A stretch of DNA of 64,000 nt from DATAES01 sp036493595 (GTDB lineage: Bacteria > Actinomycetota > Acidimicrobiia > Acidimicrobiales > JACDCH01): assembly GCA_036493595.1 (NCBI GenBank), contig DASXPN010000123.1, positions 1 through 64,000 of the forward strand. Reading direction: 5' to 3'. Made by a program: the position numbers and the translations under genes. Shown piece by piece: positions 7,827-17,568 of the stretch. Under the pieces are notes generated by a model. That model did no database searches. It saw nothing but the letters and a program-made list of their open reading frames with translations, and had not been told where the DNA came from. How positions within the stretch are numbered: the stretch's first letter is position 1; every line of letters begins with the position of its first letter.

Positions 7827-9274
7827 TACACCAAGGGTCGCGCATCCGGGGTGATCGGTGCCGGGAGAGCGGTGACGCCCATGAGCCACTGGTCGACCGC
7901 GGCCGCGCAGGACCGGCCTTCAGCGATGGCCCAGACGATCAGGCTCTGACCGCGGCCCATGTCGCCGCAGGCGAAGACACGGTCACGGCTCGTGGCGAAC
8001 CTGGCGTCGCGCGCGACATTGCCGCGCTCGTTGATGTCGACACCGAGTTGGTCGAGCAACCCGGCGCGCTCGGGGCCGACGAACCCCATGGCCAGCAACA
8101 CGAGCTCGCACGGCAACTCGAAGTCGGTGCCCTCGAGCTTCTGGAAGCGCCCGTCGACCATCTCCACCTCGTGCGCCCTGAGCGCGCGCACGTTGCCCGA
8201 GCCGTCGTCGAGGAAGCACTCGGTGTTGACGGAGAAAACCCGGTCGCAGCCTTCCTCGTGGGCCGACGAAACGCGGAACAGCATGGGCCACGTCGGCCAC
8301 GGGTTGAGGTCGGGGCGCGCGTCGGGCGGTCGCGGCAGGATCTCGAACTGGTGGATCGAAGCCGCGCCGTGGCGGATGGCGGTGCCCAGGCAGTCGGCGC
8401 CGGTGTCGCCGCCACCGATGATCACGACGTTCTTGCCCGCGGCCGTGATCGGTGTCTCGGCGAGATCGCCCTGCTGCACCTTGTTGGCCCAAGGCAGATA
8501 CTCCATCGCCTGGTACACGCCCGCGAGCTCGCGTCCGGGAATCGGCAGATCACGCCACGCCGTCGCGCCACCCGCGAGCACGATCGCGTCGAACCCGTCG
8601 AGCTCGTCGGTGGTCACGTCGACACCGACGTTCGCGTTGGTGCGGAACTCGGTGCCCTCGGCCTGCATCTGCGCGACTCGGCGATCGAGATGGCGCTTCT
8701 CCATCTTGAACTCGGGAATTCCGTAGCGCAGCAGCCCGCCGACCCGATCGGCGCGCTCGAACACGACGACGTCGTGGCCGGCGCGGGTGAGTTGCTGCGC
8801 GGCCGCCAGCCCCGAGGGACCCGACCCGATGACGGCGACGCGCTTGGCGGTCTTCGCCGACGGCAGCACCGGCTCGATCCATCCTTCGTCCCAGGCGCGA
8901 TCGACGATCGACACCTCTACCTGCTTGATGGTCACGGGGTCTTGGTTGATGCCGAGTACGCACGCCGCTTCGCACGGCGCCGGGCACAGTCGACCGGTGA
9001 ACTCGGGGAAGTTGTTGGTGGCGTGCAGCCGATCGATCGCGTCGCGCCAGTGGTCGCGCCACACGAGGTCGTTCCAATCCGGGATGAGGTTGCCGAGCGG
9101 GCAGCCGTTGTTGCAGAACGGGATGCCGCAGTCCATGCAGCGTGAGGCCTGCGCTCGCACCTCGGTGTCGGGGAAGTCTTCGTAGACCTCCTGCCAGTCG
9201 AGGATGCGCACCGGCACCGGCCTGCGAGTCGGCAACTTCCGCGTGTGCTTGAGGAACCCCGTGGGATCAGCCAT
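7826..9274 (-). CDS. gltD: Glutamate synthase [NADPH] small subunit
   Basis: This is the 482-residue beta subunit of glutamate synthase. It passes electrons from NADPH through FAD and Fe-S clusters to the large subunit, for the synthesis of glutamate from glutamine and 2-oxoglutarate. The N-terminal Fe-S cysteines are visible (CMDCGIPFCNNGCPLGN and CPAPCEAAC). They are followed by the FAD-binding GSGPSGLAAAQQL and an NADPH-binding IIGGGDTGADCLG. The start ATG at 9274 overlaps the end of gltB by 8 bases (ATGGCTGA), which fixes the start and indicates coupled translation. Confidence 0.97.
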   Translation of the reverse strand: MADPTGFLKHTRKLPTRRPVPVRILDWQEVYEDFPDTEVRAQASRCMDCGIPFCNNGCPLGNLIPDWNDLVWRDHWRDAIDRLHATNNFPEFTGRLCPAPCEAACVLGINQDPVTIKQVEVSIVDRAWDEGWIEPVLPSAKTAKRVAVIGSGPSGLAAAQQLTRAGHDVVVFERADRVGGLLRYGIPEFKMEKRHLDRRVAQMQAEGTEFRTNANVGVDVTTDELDGFDAIVLAGGATAWRDLPIPGRELAGVYQAMEYLPWANKVQQGDLAETPITAAGKNVVIIGGGDTGADCLGTAIRHGAASIHQFEILPRPPDARPDLNPWPTWPMLFRVSSAHEEGCDRVFSVNTECFLDDGSGNVRALRAHEVEMVDGRFQKLEGTDFELPCELVLLAMGFVGPERAGLLDQLGVDINERGNVARDARFATSRDRVFACGDMGRGQSLIVWAIAEGRSCAAAVDQWLMGVTALPAPITPDARPLV

Positions 9275-12200
9275 GAGCCGACGCCATGATCGCTTCGTCC
9301 ACGTCGCGTCCTTGTTCCTCGGCGGTGCGCATCGCCTCGAGCACCCGCTTGTAGTCCTTCGGGAACACCTTCTTGAAGTTGCGGACCTCTTCGTGCCAGC
9401 GAGCGAGGATGCGCGCGGCCACTGACGAATCGGTCTCGGATTGATGCGTGCGCAACGTCGCTCGCAGCCACTCGATGTCCTCTTGCTCGAGCGGGTCGAG
9501 GTCGACCATCTCGAAGTTGAGGCGGCGCACGAACGTCTCGTCCGGGTCGTACACGAAAGCGAGACCGCCGGACATGCCGGCGCCGAAGTTGCGTCCGGTC
9601 GGGCCGAGCACCACGACCTTGCCACCGGTCATGTACTCGCAACCGTGATCACCAACGCCTTCGACGACGGCCGTCGCTCCCGAGTTGCGCACGCCGAACC
9701 GTTCGCCGGCCACACCGCGCACGAACGCCTCACCACCGGTGGCGCCGTAGAGGATCACGTTGCCGGCGACGATGTTCTCTTCGGCGACGAAGTCGGGATG
9801 CGAGTGCAGCGGTGGGCGCACGACCAGCCGCCCGCCCGACAACCCCTTGCCGAAGTAGTCGTTGGCATCGCCGAACAACCGCAGCGTGATGCCGCGCGGC
9901 ACGAACGCGCCGAACGACTGACCGGCCGAGCCGGTGAACGTGATCTGGATCGTGCCGTCGGGCAGGCCCGCGGCACCGTGGCGTTTGGTGACCTCGTGAC
10001 CGAGGATCGTCCCGACGGTGCGGTTCACGTTGCGGATCGGCATCTCCAGTGAGACCGGGGAACCGTCGTCCAGCGCGCCCTCGCACAGCTGCACGAGGGT
10101 CTGGTCGAGGGCCCGATCGAGACCGTGATCCTGCGCTTTGGTGCAGTGGCGGTCCTGCTCCCAAGGCGACTCGGGCACGTGGAGGATCGGCGACAGGTCG
10201 AGGCCCTTCGCCTTCCAGTGTTCGATGGCGGGCTGGACGTCGAGTGACTCGACATGACCGACCGCTTCAGCCAGCGAGCGGAAGCCGAGCTGTGCGAGGT
10301 ACTCGCGCACCTCCTCCGCGATGAACTCGAAGAAGTTCACGACGAACTCGGGCCGACCGTCGAAGCGCTCGCGCAACACCGGGTTCTGCGTCGCCACGCC
10401 GACGGGACAGGTGTCGAGATGGCAGACGCGCATCATGATGCAGCCCGATACGACGAGCGGCGCCGACGCGAACCCGAACTCTTCGGCGCCGAGCAACGCG
10501 GCGATCACGACATCGCGTCCGGTCTTCAACTGACCGTCGGTCTGCACGACGATGCGGTCGCGCAGTCCGTTCAGCAACAACGTCTGCTGCGTCTCGGCGA
10601 GTCCGAGCTCCCAGGGCGCGCCCGCATGCTTCAACGACGTCAACGGTGATGCGCCCGTGCCACCGTCGTGGCCACTGATGAGCACCACGTCGGCCTTCGC
10701 TTTCGACACACCGGCGGCGACGGTGCCGACCCCGACCTCGGCTACGAGCTTCACGTGCACGCGGGCCGACGGGTTCGAGTTCTTCAGGTCGTGGATCAGT
10801 TGCTTCAGATCCTCGATGGAGTAGATGTCGTGGTGCGGCGGCGGGCTGATGAGACCGACGCCGGGTGTCGAGTGCCGCGTCTTCGCGATCCACGGGTACA
10901 CCTTCTGACCGGGGAGCTGACCGCCCTCCCCCGGCTTCGCGCCCTGCGCCATCTTGATCTGGAGGTCGTCCGCGTTGGTCAGGTACTCGGACGTCACCCC
11001 GAAGCGACCGGATGCCACCTGCTTGATCGCCGAACGCCGCAGGTCGCCGTTCGGGTCGCGCACGACGCGATCCGCATCTTCGCCGCCTTCACCGGTGTTC
11101 GACTTGCCGCCGAGACGGTTCATCGCGATCGCCAGCGTCTCGTGTGCTTCCTTCGAGATCGACCCGTACGACATGGCGCCGGTCGAGAACCGCTTGACGA
11201 TCGACGACACCGGCTCGACCTCGTCGATCGGGATCGGCTTGCGGACGCTGTCGCGGAAGCGGAACAAGCCGCGCAACGTCGCCAGTTGCGACGACTGATC
11301 GTTGACGAGGCTCGTGTACTCCTTGAAGACCTCGTAGCGCTTCGTGCGTGTCGCGTGTTGGAGCTTGAACACGGTCTGCGGGTTGAAGAGGTGGTACTCA
11401 CCCTCGCGGCGCCACTGGTACTCGCCGCCCTGCCACAGTCCCCGGTGCGCGATCTCCTCCGGTCGATCGAGGAACGCGTACTCGTGGCGGGCCGCGACCT
11501 CCGCCGCGAGCACGTCGAGCCCGACCCCGCCGAGCTTCGACGTGGTGCCGGTGAAGTACTCGTCGACGACGTCCTGTGCGAGACCGATGGCCTCGAACAC
11601 CTGCGCACCGGTGTACGACGCCACCGTCGAGATGCCCATCTTCGACATCACCTTGAGGACACCCTTGCCGCACGCCTTCATGTAGTTGCGCATGGCCTGA
11701 CCCTTGGAGAGCCCGGGCAGGAAGCCCTCGTTGATGAGGTCGTCGACGGTCTCGAACGCGAGGTACGGGTTGACTGCCGACGCGCCGTACCCGAGGAGCA
11801 GCGCCATGTGGTGCACCTCGCGCGCGTCGCCACATTCGAGGACGAGGCCGACCTTGGTCCGCGTCTTCTCGCGGATCAGGTGGTGATGCACGCCGGAGAC
11901 CAGGAGCAACGAGGGGATCGGCGCCATCTCCGCGTTCGAGTGGCGGTCCGACAGGATGATGAGCTTGGCGCCGTCACGGATCGCGGCGCTGACGCTGGCC
12001 CGCACTTCGTCGAGCGCGCGGCGCAGGCCTTCGCCGCCTTCGGCGATCGGAAACAGGCCGTCCACCGCGAACGGCCGGAACCCGGGATGGTCGCCGTCCT
12101 CGTTGATGTACAGCAGCTTCGCGAGGTCCGAGTTCGACAGGATCGGTTGCGGCAGCACGATCTGGCGACAGGAAGCGGGCGACGGGTCGAGGACGTTCTC

Positions 12201-13820
12201 CTCGGGCCCGATCGTCGCCGATATCGACGTCACCAGCTCCTCACGGATCGCATCGAGCGGCGGGTTGGTCACCTGCGCGAACAGTTGCTGGAAGTAGTCG
12301 AACAGCATGCGGGGCCGAGCGGACAGGGCGGCGATGGGGGTGTCGGTTCCCATCGAGCCGATCGGCTCGTAGCCCACCTTCGCCATCGGCGACAGCAGGA
12401 TCTTCAACTCCTCGGTGGTGTAACCGAAGACCCGTTGCTGCTGGACGACGGAGCCGTGCTGAGGCGTGAGGAAGTTCCGCGTCGGCAGGTCGTCCAGGTG
12501 CACGAGCCCGGCGTGCAGCCACTCGGTGTACGGATGCTCGGACGACAGCTGTTCCTTCAACTCGTCGTCGCCGATGATGCGACCCTGCGCGGTGTCGACG
12601 AGGAACATCCGGCCCGGCTGCAGGCGACCGCGCTGCACGATCTCGGCAGGGTCGATGTCGAGCACGCCGACCTCGCTCGCCATCACGACGAGACCGTCGG
12701 AGGTGACCCAGTAACGCGACGGCCGCAAGCCGTTGCGATCGAGCACCGCGCCGATCACCGTGCCGTCGGTGAAGGCGATCGACGCCGGCCCGTCCCATGG
12801 CTCCATCAGCGACGCGTGGAACTGGTAGAACGCGCGCTTGTCCGCGGGCATCGCCTCGTGGTTCTCCCATGCCTCCGGGATCATCATGAGCACGGCATGC
12901 GGCAGTGAACGCCCGCCGAGATGCAAGAGCTCGAGAGCCTCGTCGAAGCGGCACGTGTCCGACGAGCCGGGCGTGCAGATCGGGTAGGCACGGTCGAGGC
13001 CGGGGACGAGATCGGTGGCGAGCAACGCTTCACGCGCCCGCATCCAGTTCTCGTTGCCCATGACCGTGTTGATCTCACCGTTGTGGGCGATCATGCGGTA
13101 CGGATGGGCGAGCGGCCACGACGGGAACGTGTTCGTCGAGAACCGTGAGTGCACGAGCGCGAGAGCGGACTCGAACCGAGTGTCGGTGAGGTCGGCGAAG
13201 AAGTCGGACAGCTGACTCGTGACGAGCATGCCCTTGTACACGAGCGTGCGCGCCGACAGTGACGGGAAGTAGGTGCCGGTCTCGTGCTCGATCCGCTTGC
13301 GGATCACGAACATCCGGCGATCGAGATCGATACCGGTGAGCGCCTGGCCCGGTGACGTGACGACCGCTGACGTGACGAACAGCTGCTTGAACGTCGGCTC
13401 CGCGTCGCGGGCCATCTGACCGATCATGGAGTCGTCGTGCGGCACGTCCCGCCAGCCGAGCACGACGAGCTCTTCGCTGGTGACGATCTTCTCGATGGCG
13501 GCCATCGCGGCCGCACATGCGTCCGGATCGCGCGACAGGAACGCGCAGCCGACCGCGTAGCTGCCCACCGGTGGGAGCGAGAAGTCCACGACGTCGCGCA
13601 GGAAGGCGTCGGGGATCTGGACGAGGATGCCGGCGCCGTCACCGACATTCGCCTCCGCGCCGGTCGCGCCGCGGTGGTCGAGATGGCACAGCGACGCGAT
13701 GCCGAGCTCGATGATGCGATGGCTGGCGCGGCCGTGCATGTCGACCACGAAGCCCACGCCGCACGAGTCGTGTTCGAACGCGGGGTCGTACAAGCCCTGA
13801 GGGCGAGGCAGGTCGGTCAC
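9267..13820 (-). CDS. gltB: Glutamate synthase large subunit
   Basis: The 1517-residue alpha subunit (usual length about 1500). The N-terminus has a short propeptide followed by the class II glutaminase nucleophile Cys20 in DSCGVGF. The FMN/2-oxoglutarate domain with GGKSNTGEGGEDADR and the [3Fe-4S] cysteines CIMMRVCHLDTC near residues 1125-1140 follow, and a glutamate-synthase beta-helix domain ends the protein. The GTG start at 13820 has a good ribosome site (AGGAAG at 13827-13832) and keeps the propeptide at a normal length; the longer open frame upstream has no homology. With gltD this forms the GOGAT arm of ammonia assimilation. Confidence 0.97.
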   Translation of the reverse strand: MTDLPRPQGLYDPAFEHDSCGVGFVVDMHGRASHRIIELGIASLCHLDHRGATGAEANVGDGAGILVQIPDAFLRDVVDFSLPPVGSYAVGCAFLSRDPDACAAAMAAIEKIVTSEELVVLGWRDVPHDDSMIGQMARDAEPTFKQLFVTSAVVTSPGQALTGIDLDRRMFVIRKRIEHETGTYFPSLSARTLVYKGMLVTSQLSDFFADLTDTRFESALALVHSRFSTNTFPSWPLAHPYRMIAHNGEINTVMGNENWMRAREALLATDLVPGLDRAYPICTPGSSDTCRFDEALELLHLGGRSLPHAVLMMIPEAWENHEAMPADKRAFYQFHASLMEPWDGPASIAFTDGTVIGAVLDRNGLRPSRYWVTSDGLVVMASEVGVLDIDPAEIVQRGRLQPGRMFLVDTAQGRIIGDDELKEQLSSEHPYTEWLHAGLVHLDDLPTRNFLTPQHGSVVQQQRVFGYTTEELKILLSPMAKVGYEPIGSMGTDTPIAALSARPRMLFDYFQQLFAQVTNPPLDAIREELVTSISATIGPEENVLDPSPASCRQIVLPQPILSNSDLAKLLYINEDGDHPGFRPFAVDGLFPIAEGGEGLRRALDEVRASVSAAIRDGAKLIILSDRHSNAEMAPIPSLLLVSGVHHHLIREKTRTKVGLVLECGDAREVHHMALLLGYGASAVNPYLAFETVDDLINEGFLPGLSKGQAMRNYMKACGKGVLKVMSKMGISTVASYTGAQVFEAIGLAQDVVDEYFTGTTSKLGGVGLDVLAAEVAARHEYAFLDRPEEIAHRGLWQGGEYQWRREGEYHLFNPQTVFKLQHATRTKRYEVFKEYTSLVNDQSSQLATLRGLFRFRDSVRKPIPIDEVEPVSSIVKRFSTGAMSYGSISKEAHETLAIAMNRLGGKSNTGEGGEDADRVVRDPNGDLRRSAIKQVASGRFGVTSEYLTNADDLQIKMAQGAKPGEGGQLPGQKVYPWIAKTRHSTPGVGLISPPPHHDIYSIEDLKQLIHDLKNSNPSARVHVKLVAEVGVGTVAAGVSKAKADVVLISGHDGGTGASPLTSLKHAGAPWELGLAETQQTLLLNGLRDRIVVQTDGQLKTGRDVVIAALLGAEEFGFASAPLVVSGCIMMRVCHLDTCPVGVATQNPVLRERFDGRPEFVVNFFEFIAEEVREYLAQLGFRSLAEAVGHVESLDVQPAIEHWKAKGLDLSPILHVPESPWEQDRHCTKAQDHGLDRALDQTLVQLCEGALDDGSPVSLEMPIRNVNRTVGTILGHEVTKRHGAAGLPDGTIQITFTGSAGQSFGAFVPRGITLRLFGDANDYFGKGLSGGRLVVRPPLHSHPDFVAEENIVAGNVILYGATGGEAFVRGVAGERFGVRNSGATAVVEGVGDHGCEYMTGGKVVVLGPTGRNFGAGMSGGLAFVYDPDETFVRRLNFEMVDLDPLEQEDIEWLRATLRTHQSETDSSVAARILARWHEEVRNFKKVFPKDYKRVLEAMRTAEEQGRDVDEAIMASAHG

Positions 13821-13989
13821 AGAAGTCTTCCTGATGCGTCGGATCGGATGGTCCAGGCGCTCGGGACGACATTGGCCCGTGCAGCTGGTCGGCATGTTAC
13901 TGGCCCATCGGGCCTTCCACGAACCAACAAATCGCGAATCCAGGCGGCTGCGCCGGGCGCCCTTGTCCGGTGCAGGGCATGCTGCGCCG

Positions 13990-16275
13990 ATGGAACCCGG
14001 GGAGTTCAAGGGCCGCATCGGCAGGTACCACTGGGAGTCGGAGCCGTACTGGCCGGACGATCCCCGACCGAGGGCGGGCGCGCCCAACGTATTGATCGTC
14101 GTGCTCGATGACGTCGGCTACGCACAGCTCGGCTGCTTCGGGTCCGACATCGACACGCCCAACTTCGATCGCCTCGCCGCCAACGGCTTGCGCTACGCCA
14201 ACTTCCACACGACCGCGCTGTGCTCGCCGACCCGCGCCTGTCTGTTGACCGGTCGCAACCATCACGCGTGCGGCATGGGACGGGTGGTCGACCTCGCCAC
14301 CGGCTTCCCCGGCTACGACGCGCGCGTGCCGCGTTCGTGCGCGTTCCTTCCGGCGATGCTGACGCCACACGGGTACGCGGCGTACGCGGTCGGCAAGTGG
14401 CATCTCACGCCGGAGGACGAAGAGCACCTCGGCGCCCGGCGCGATCGCTGGCCGCTCGGCCGCGGGTTCGAGCGCTGGTACGGCTACTTCGCGGGTGAGA
14501 CGCATCAGTTCGTCCCATCCCTCGTGTACGACAACCACTTCGTCGATCCCCCGGGCACGTACGAGGGCGGCTACCACCTCACCGAGGATCTCGCCGACCG
14601 TGCCGTCGAGTTCCTCGAGGATCTCCGCCAGGTCGACGTGGAGAAGCCATGGCTGTTGTACCTCGCCACCGGCGCGTGCCACTCGCCGCATCAGGCACCG
14701 CCCGAGTGGATGGCGCGGTACCGCGGTCGTTTCGACCGCGGATGGGATGCGTGGCGTGACGACGCGATCGCGCGCCAGAAGGCGAGCGGCTTGCTGCCTG
14801 ATCACACGGAGCTCTCGCCCCGCCCCGAGTGGGTCCCGGCATGGGACGACCTGGGTCCGGACGAGCAGCGCGTCTACGCGCGCTACATGGAGGCGTTCGC
14901 CGCGTTCCTTTCGCATGCCGACGCGCAGGTCGGGCGCGTGATCGATCGTCTCGAGGAGATGGGCGAGCTCGACAACACGCTCGTGGTCGTGCTGTCGGAC
15001 AACGGCGCGTCCTCCGAAGGGGGACCGACCGGGTCGCTCAACGACGGCCGCATGTGGAACGCGCTGCCGAACACCGTCGAAGAAGCGTTGGAACGCATCG
15101 ACGAGCTCGGCGGTCCCCGCCTGCACAACAACTATCCGTGGGGATGGACGGTCGCGGGCAACACACCGTTCCGCCGCTGGAAGCGCGAGACGCACGAGGG
15201 CGGCGTCGCCGATCCGTTGATCGTCCACTGGCCCGCGGGCATCGCAGCGCGCGGCGAGACGAGGTCGCAGTACGTGCACGCGGTCGACGTCGTGCCGACC
15301 ATCCTCGAGCTCGCAGGATTCGAGTTCCCGACCGCGGTCGACGGCGTCGAGCAGAAGCCGTTGGCCGGCACCAGCTTTGCCTACAGCTTCGACGCGCCCG
15401 ACGAGCCCGAGCACCACACGGTCCAGTACTCGGAGATGTTCGGCTGCCGCGCGCTCTACCAGGACGGGTGGAAGGCGGTCGTGTACCACCAGATCCAGTT
15501 CGAAGCGCCCGGCCTCGATGTCGCGCCGTGGGAGCTGTACGACCTGCGGGCCGATCCGTCCGAGTGCCACGACCTCGCCGCGCTACAACCCGACCGGCTC
15601 GCGGCGATGGTCGAACGGTGGTGGGCGGAGGCCGAGGCGAACGACGTCCTGCCCCTCGACAACCGCCCGTTCTCCGAGTTCGTTCTCGAACGGCGCTCGT
15701 CCGTGGCGCCCCGGGATCGCTACGTGTACTGGCCCGGCCGCGCGCCCGTCCCCGAGAGCGTTGCCGTCAACATCCGCAACCGGGCGCACTCGGTCACCGC
15801 GTACGTGCACGTCGACGCGGACACGTCGCGCTCACTCGACGGTGCGATCGAAGGCGTGCTGGTCTCGCAAGGGTCGGTGCTCGGTGGGTGGTCGTTCCAC
15901 GCCGTCGGCGGGCGGCTGTGCTTCGTGCACAACGTGGCGGGTTGGCGCGTCTACCGGGTTGACGCGCCACTCCCCGCCACGCTGGCACCGGGGGCGCACA
16001 CGCTGGCCGTCCATTTCGATCCGCCGCATGCCGTGCTGCTCGTCGACGGCGAGGCGATCGGCGACGGCGAGATCCCTCGAACGGCGTGGAGCCGCCTGTC
16101 GGTCACCAACGCCGGTCTCACCGTCGGATGGGCCACGGATTTCTCCGCGGCGGACACGGAGTACCGCGGTCGCTTCGAGTTCACCGCCGCGATCGATCGG
16201 GTCGAGATCGACGTGTCAGGCGAGCCGTTCGTCGACCCGGAAGGGGAGGCACGCGACGCGATCGCGGCGCAGTAG
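13990..16275 (+). CDS. Type I sulfatase (arylsulfatase family)
   Basis: A 761-residue type I sulfatase that hydrolyses a sulfate ester using a formylglycine made from a cysteine. The activation motif CSPTRA starts at Cys78. The metal-binding 'VLDDVGYAQLGCFGSD' is at the N-terminus and 'GKWH' follows near residue 135. The C-terminal 200 residues form a beta-rich extension of the kind found in long actinobacterial arylsulfatases. No signal peptide is visible, so it may be cytoplasmic. The maturase (formylglycine-generating enzyme) is not in the window. The gene is divergent from gltB, with 169 bases between them holding both promoters. Confidence 0.9.
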   Translation: MEPGEFKGRIGRYHWESEPYWPDDPRPRAGAPNVLIVVLDDVGYAQLGCFGSDIDTPNFDRLAANGLRYANFHTTALCSPTRACLLTGRNHHACGMGRVVDLATGFPGYDARVPRSCAFLPAMLTPHGYAAYAVGKWHLTPEDEEHLGARRDRWPLGRGFERWYGYFAGETHQFVPSLVYDNHFVDPPGTYEGGYHLTEDLADRAVEFLEDLRQVDVEKPWLLYLATGACHSPHQAPPEWMARYRGRFDRGWDAWRDDAIARQKASGLLPDHTELSPRPEWVPAWDDLGPDEQRVYARYMEAFAAFLSHADAQVGRVIDRLEEMGELDNTLVVVLSDNGASSEGGPTGSLNDGRMWNALPNTVEEALERIDELGGPRLHNNYPWGWTVAGNTPFRRWKRETHEGGVADPLIVHWPAGIAARGETRSQYVHAVDVVPTILELAGFEFPTAVDGVEQKPLAGTSFAYSFDAPDEPEHHTVQYSEMFGCRALYQDGWKAVVYHQIQFEAPGLDVAPWELYDLRADPSECHDLAALQPDRLAAMVERWWAEAEANDVLPLDNRPFSEFVLERRSSVAPRDRYVYWPGRAPVPESVAVNIRNRAHSVTAYVHVDADTSRSLDGAIEGVLVSQGSVLGGWSFHAVGGRLCFVHNVAGWRVYRVDAPLPATLAPGAHTLAVHFDPPHAVLLVDGEAIGDGEIPRTAWSRLSVTNAGLTVGWATDFSAADTEYRGRFEFTAAIDRVEIDVSGEPFVDPEGEARDAIAAQ

Positions 16276-16299
16276 TCGCGCTCTCTCGTCGCGCCGGGC

Positions 16300-16581
16300 T
16301 CACGCGGCGCGAGCCAGGAGCGCGTCGAACCGATGGATCACGCATCCCGCGATCAGGATGGCGTTGACTCGCCGGCAGGCGCGATCGAGCGCGCGCCGGC
16401 CTCCCGAGTCGACGAACTCGAGGGCAGTCGTGTCGACGACCACGACGCGATCCTCGAGCCGTGCCGCCGACGAGATCGCGTCGACCATCACCGGCGCGGT
16501 CCCGGCATCGAGCTCGCCGGTCACGTCGACCACCACCACCCTGTTGGCCCGGGTCACCCGGACCGCAAGCACATCGTTCAT
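16300..16581 (-). CDS. STAS-domain protein (anti-anti-sigma-like)
   Basis: A short protein of 93 residues (or 96 if the ATG at 16590 is used) made of a single STAS domain: VVVDVTGELDAGTAPVMVDA near the start and DTTALEFVDSGGRRAL as the conserved phosphorylation-site loop, with Ser in 'DSGG'. Such proteins commonly bind anti-sigma factors and release a sigma factor. No anti-sigma kinase gene is adjacent. It converges on the sulfatase gene. Confidence 0.8.
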   Translation of the reverse strand: MNDVLAVRVTRANRVVVVDVTGELDAGTAPVMVDAISSAARLEDRVVVVDTTALEFVDSGGRRALDRACRRVNAILIAGCVIHRFDALLARAA

Positions 16582-16725
16582 GGCGCGCATGCTGCGCCGT
16601 GTTGCTGGGACAATCGCGTGCCTGCGCTGTGGGTTGGTTGTGAAGTGCCGAATGTTGGTGCCATTCCGGGGCCAGGGGCCCGAAATGGACCCGCGGTTCG
16701 AGGGACGGGCGGCCACCATGTCGGC

Positions 16726-17544
16726 ATGGACGTGCGGTTCACCCACGACGCGGCCGAGGTGTTGCACGAGGCCGACGCCTTCCTCCGGACGAAGCCCGCG
16801 GAGCACAACCTGCTGCTGAGCCTGATGACCGACCGAAGCGCGCAGCCGGAACCGGGCGAGTACTGGTGGGCGGTCGACGGCAACGACGTGGTGGGTGTCA
16901 TGTTCCACTCGCCGCTCCACTTCGAGGCCACGATCGCACCGACGAGCGCCACGGCAATCGCCGCGATCGCGGCAGCAGCGGCAGAGACGGCGCCGGACCT
17001 GCCGGGAGTGTTCGGCGACGCGGCGACCGCGGCGCGATTCGCCGGGGCATGGGCCTCGATCAGGAAGACGCCAGCTGTCCCGACCGAGGGGCAGCGGCTG
17101 TACGAGCTGGGCGCGTTGCACCCACCGGAAGGAGTGCCGGGCGGGTTACGGGTCGCCACCGAGACCGACGACGAGATGATCCAGTCGTGGCTGCGCGGCT
17201 TCGAGGAGGACACCGGCGCGGAGGTCGCCCCACCCGAGCGCATCCGCCGCCGGATCGCCAACGGCCTCTTGTGGATCTGGGAGCACGGGGAACCAGTCGG
17301 ATTCGCGGGCTTCTCGGCTCCCATCGAGGGCGTGGCCCGCGTCGGGCTCGTGTACACGCCGCCGGCGCGCCGTGGCAACGGCTACGCCGCCGCCTGCACG
17401 GCCGCAGTCAGCCAGGCCGCAGTGGACGCCGGCGCAACGCGGTGCATCCTCTTCACCCAGCTCACCAACCCGCACTCGAACGCCATCTACCAACGCCTGG
17501 GCTACGAGCCGATCGCCGAGTTGGTCACGTATCGCTTCGGGTGA
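16726..17544 (+). CDS. GNAT family N-acetyltransferase
   Basis: The 272-residue protein ends with a GNAT acetyl-CoA binding core: VGLVYTPPARRGNGYAAAC (motif A with R-x-x-G-x-G/A) and NPHSNAIYQRLGYEPIAE (motif B). The N-terminal half is a degenerate second GNAT-like domain. The start ATG at 16726 follows a short spacer; no strong ribosome site is seen. The acceptor substrate is unknown. It ends 24 bases before the aminopeptidase gene on the same strand, and the two may form an operon. Confidence 0.85.
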   Translation: MDVRFTHDAAEVLHEADAFLRTKPAEHNLLLSLMTDRSAQPEPGEYWWAVDGNDVVGVMFHSPLHFEATIAPTSATAIAAIAAAAAETAPDLPGVFGDAATAARFAGAWASIRKTPAVPTEGQRLYELGALHPPEGVPGGLRVATETDDEMIQSWLRGFEEDTGAEVAPPERIRRRIANGLLWIWEHGEPVGFAGFSAPIEGVARVGLVYTPPARRGNGYAAACTAAVSQAAVDAGATRCILFTQLTNPHSNAIYQRLGYEPIAELVTYRFG

Positions 17545-17568
17545 CCGCCGGCGCGGCATGCTCGCGGC

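Noticed and set aside
10668..12908. A 746-residue open frame on the plus strand inside gltB
   Set aside because: It is antisense to the conserved glutamate synthase core, is rich in Arg/His/Val as shadow frames in GC-rich DNA are, and has no recognisable domain.
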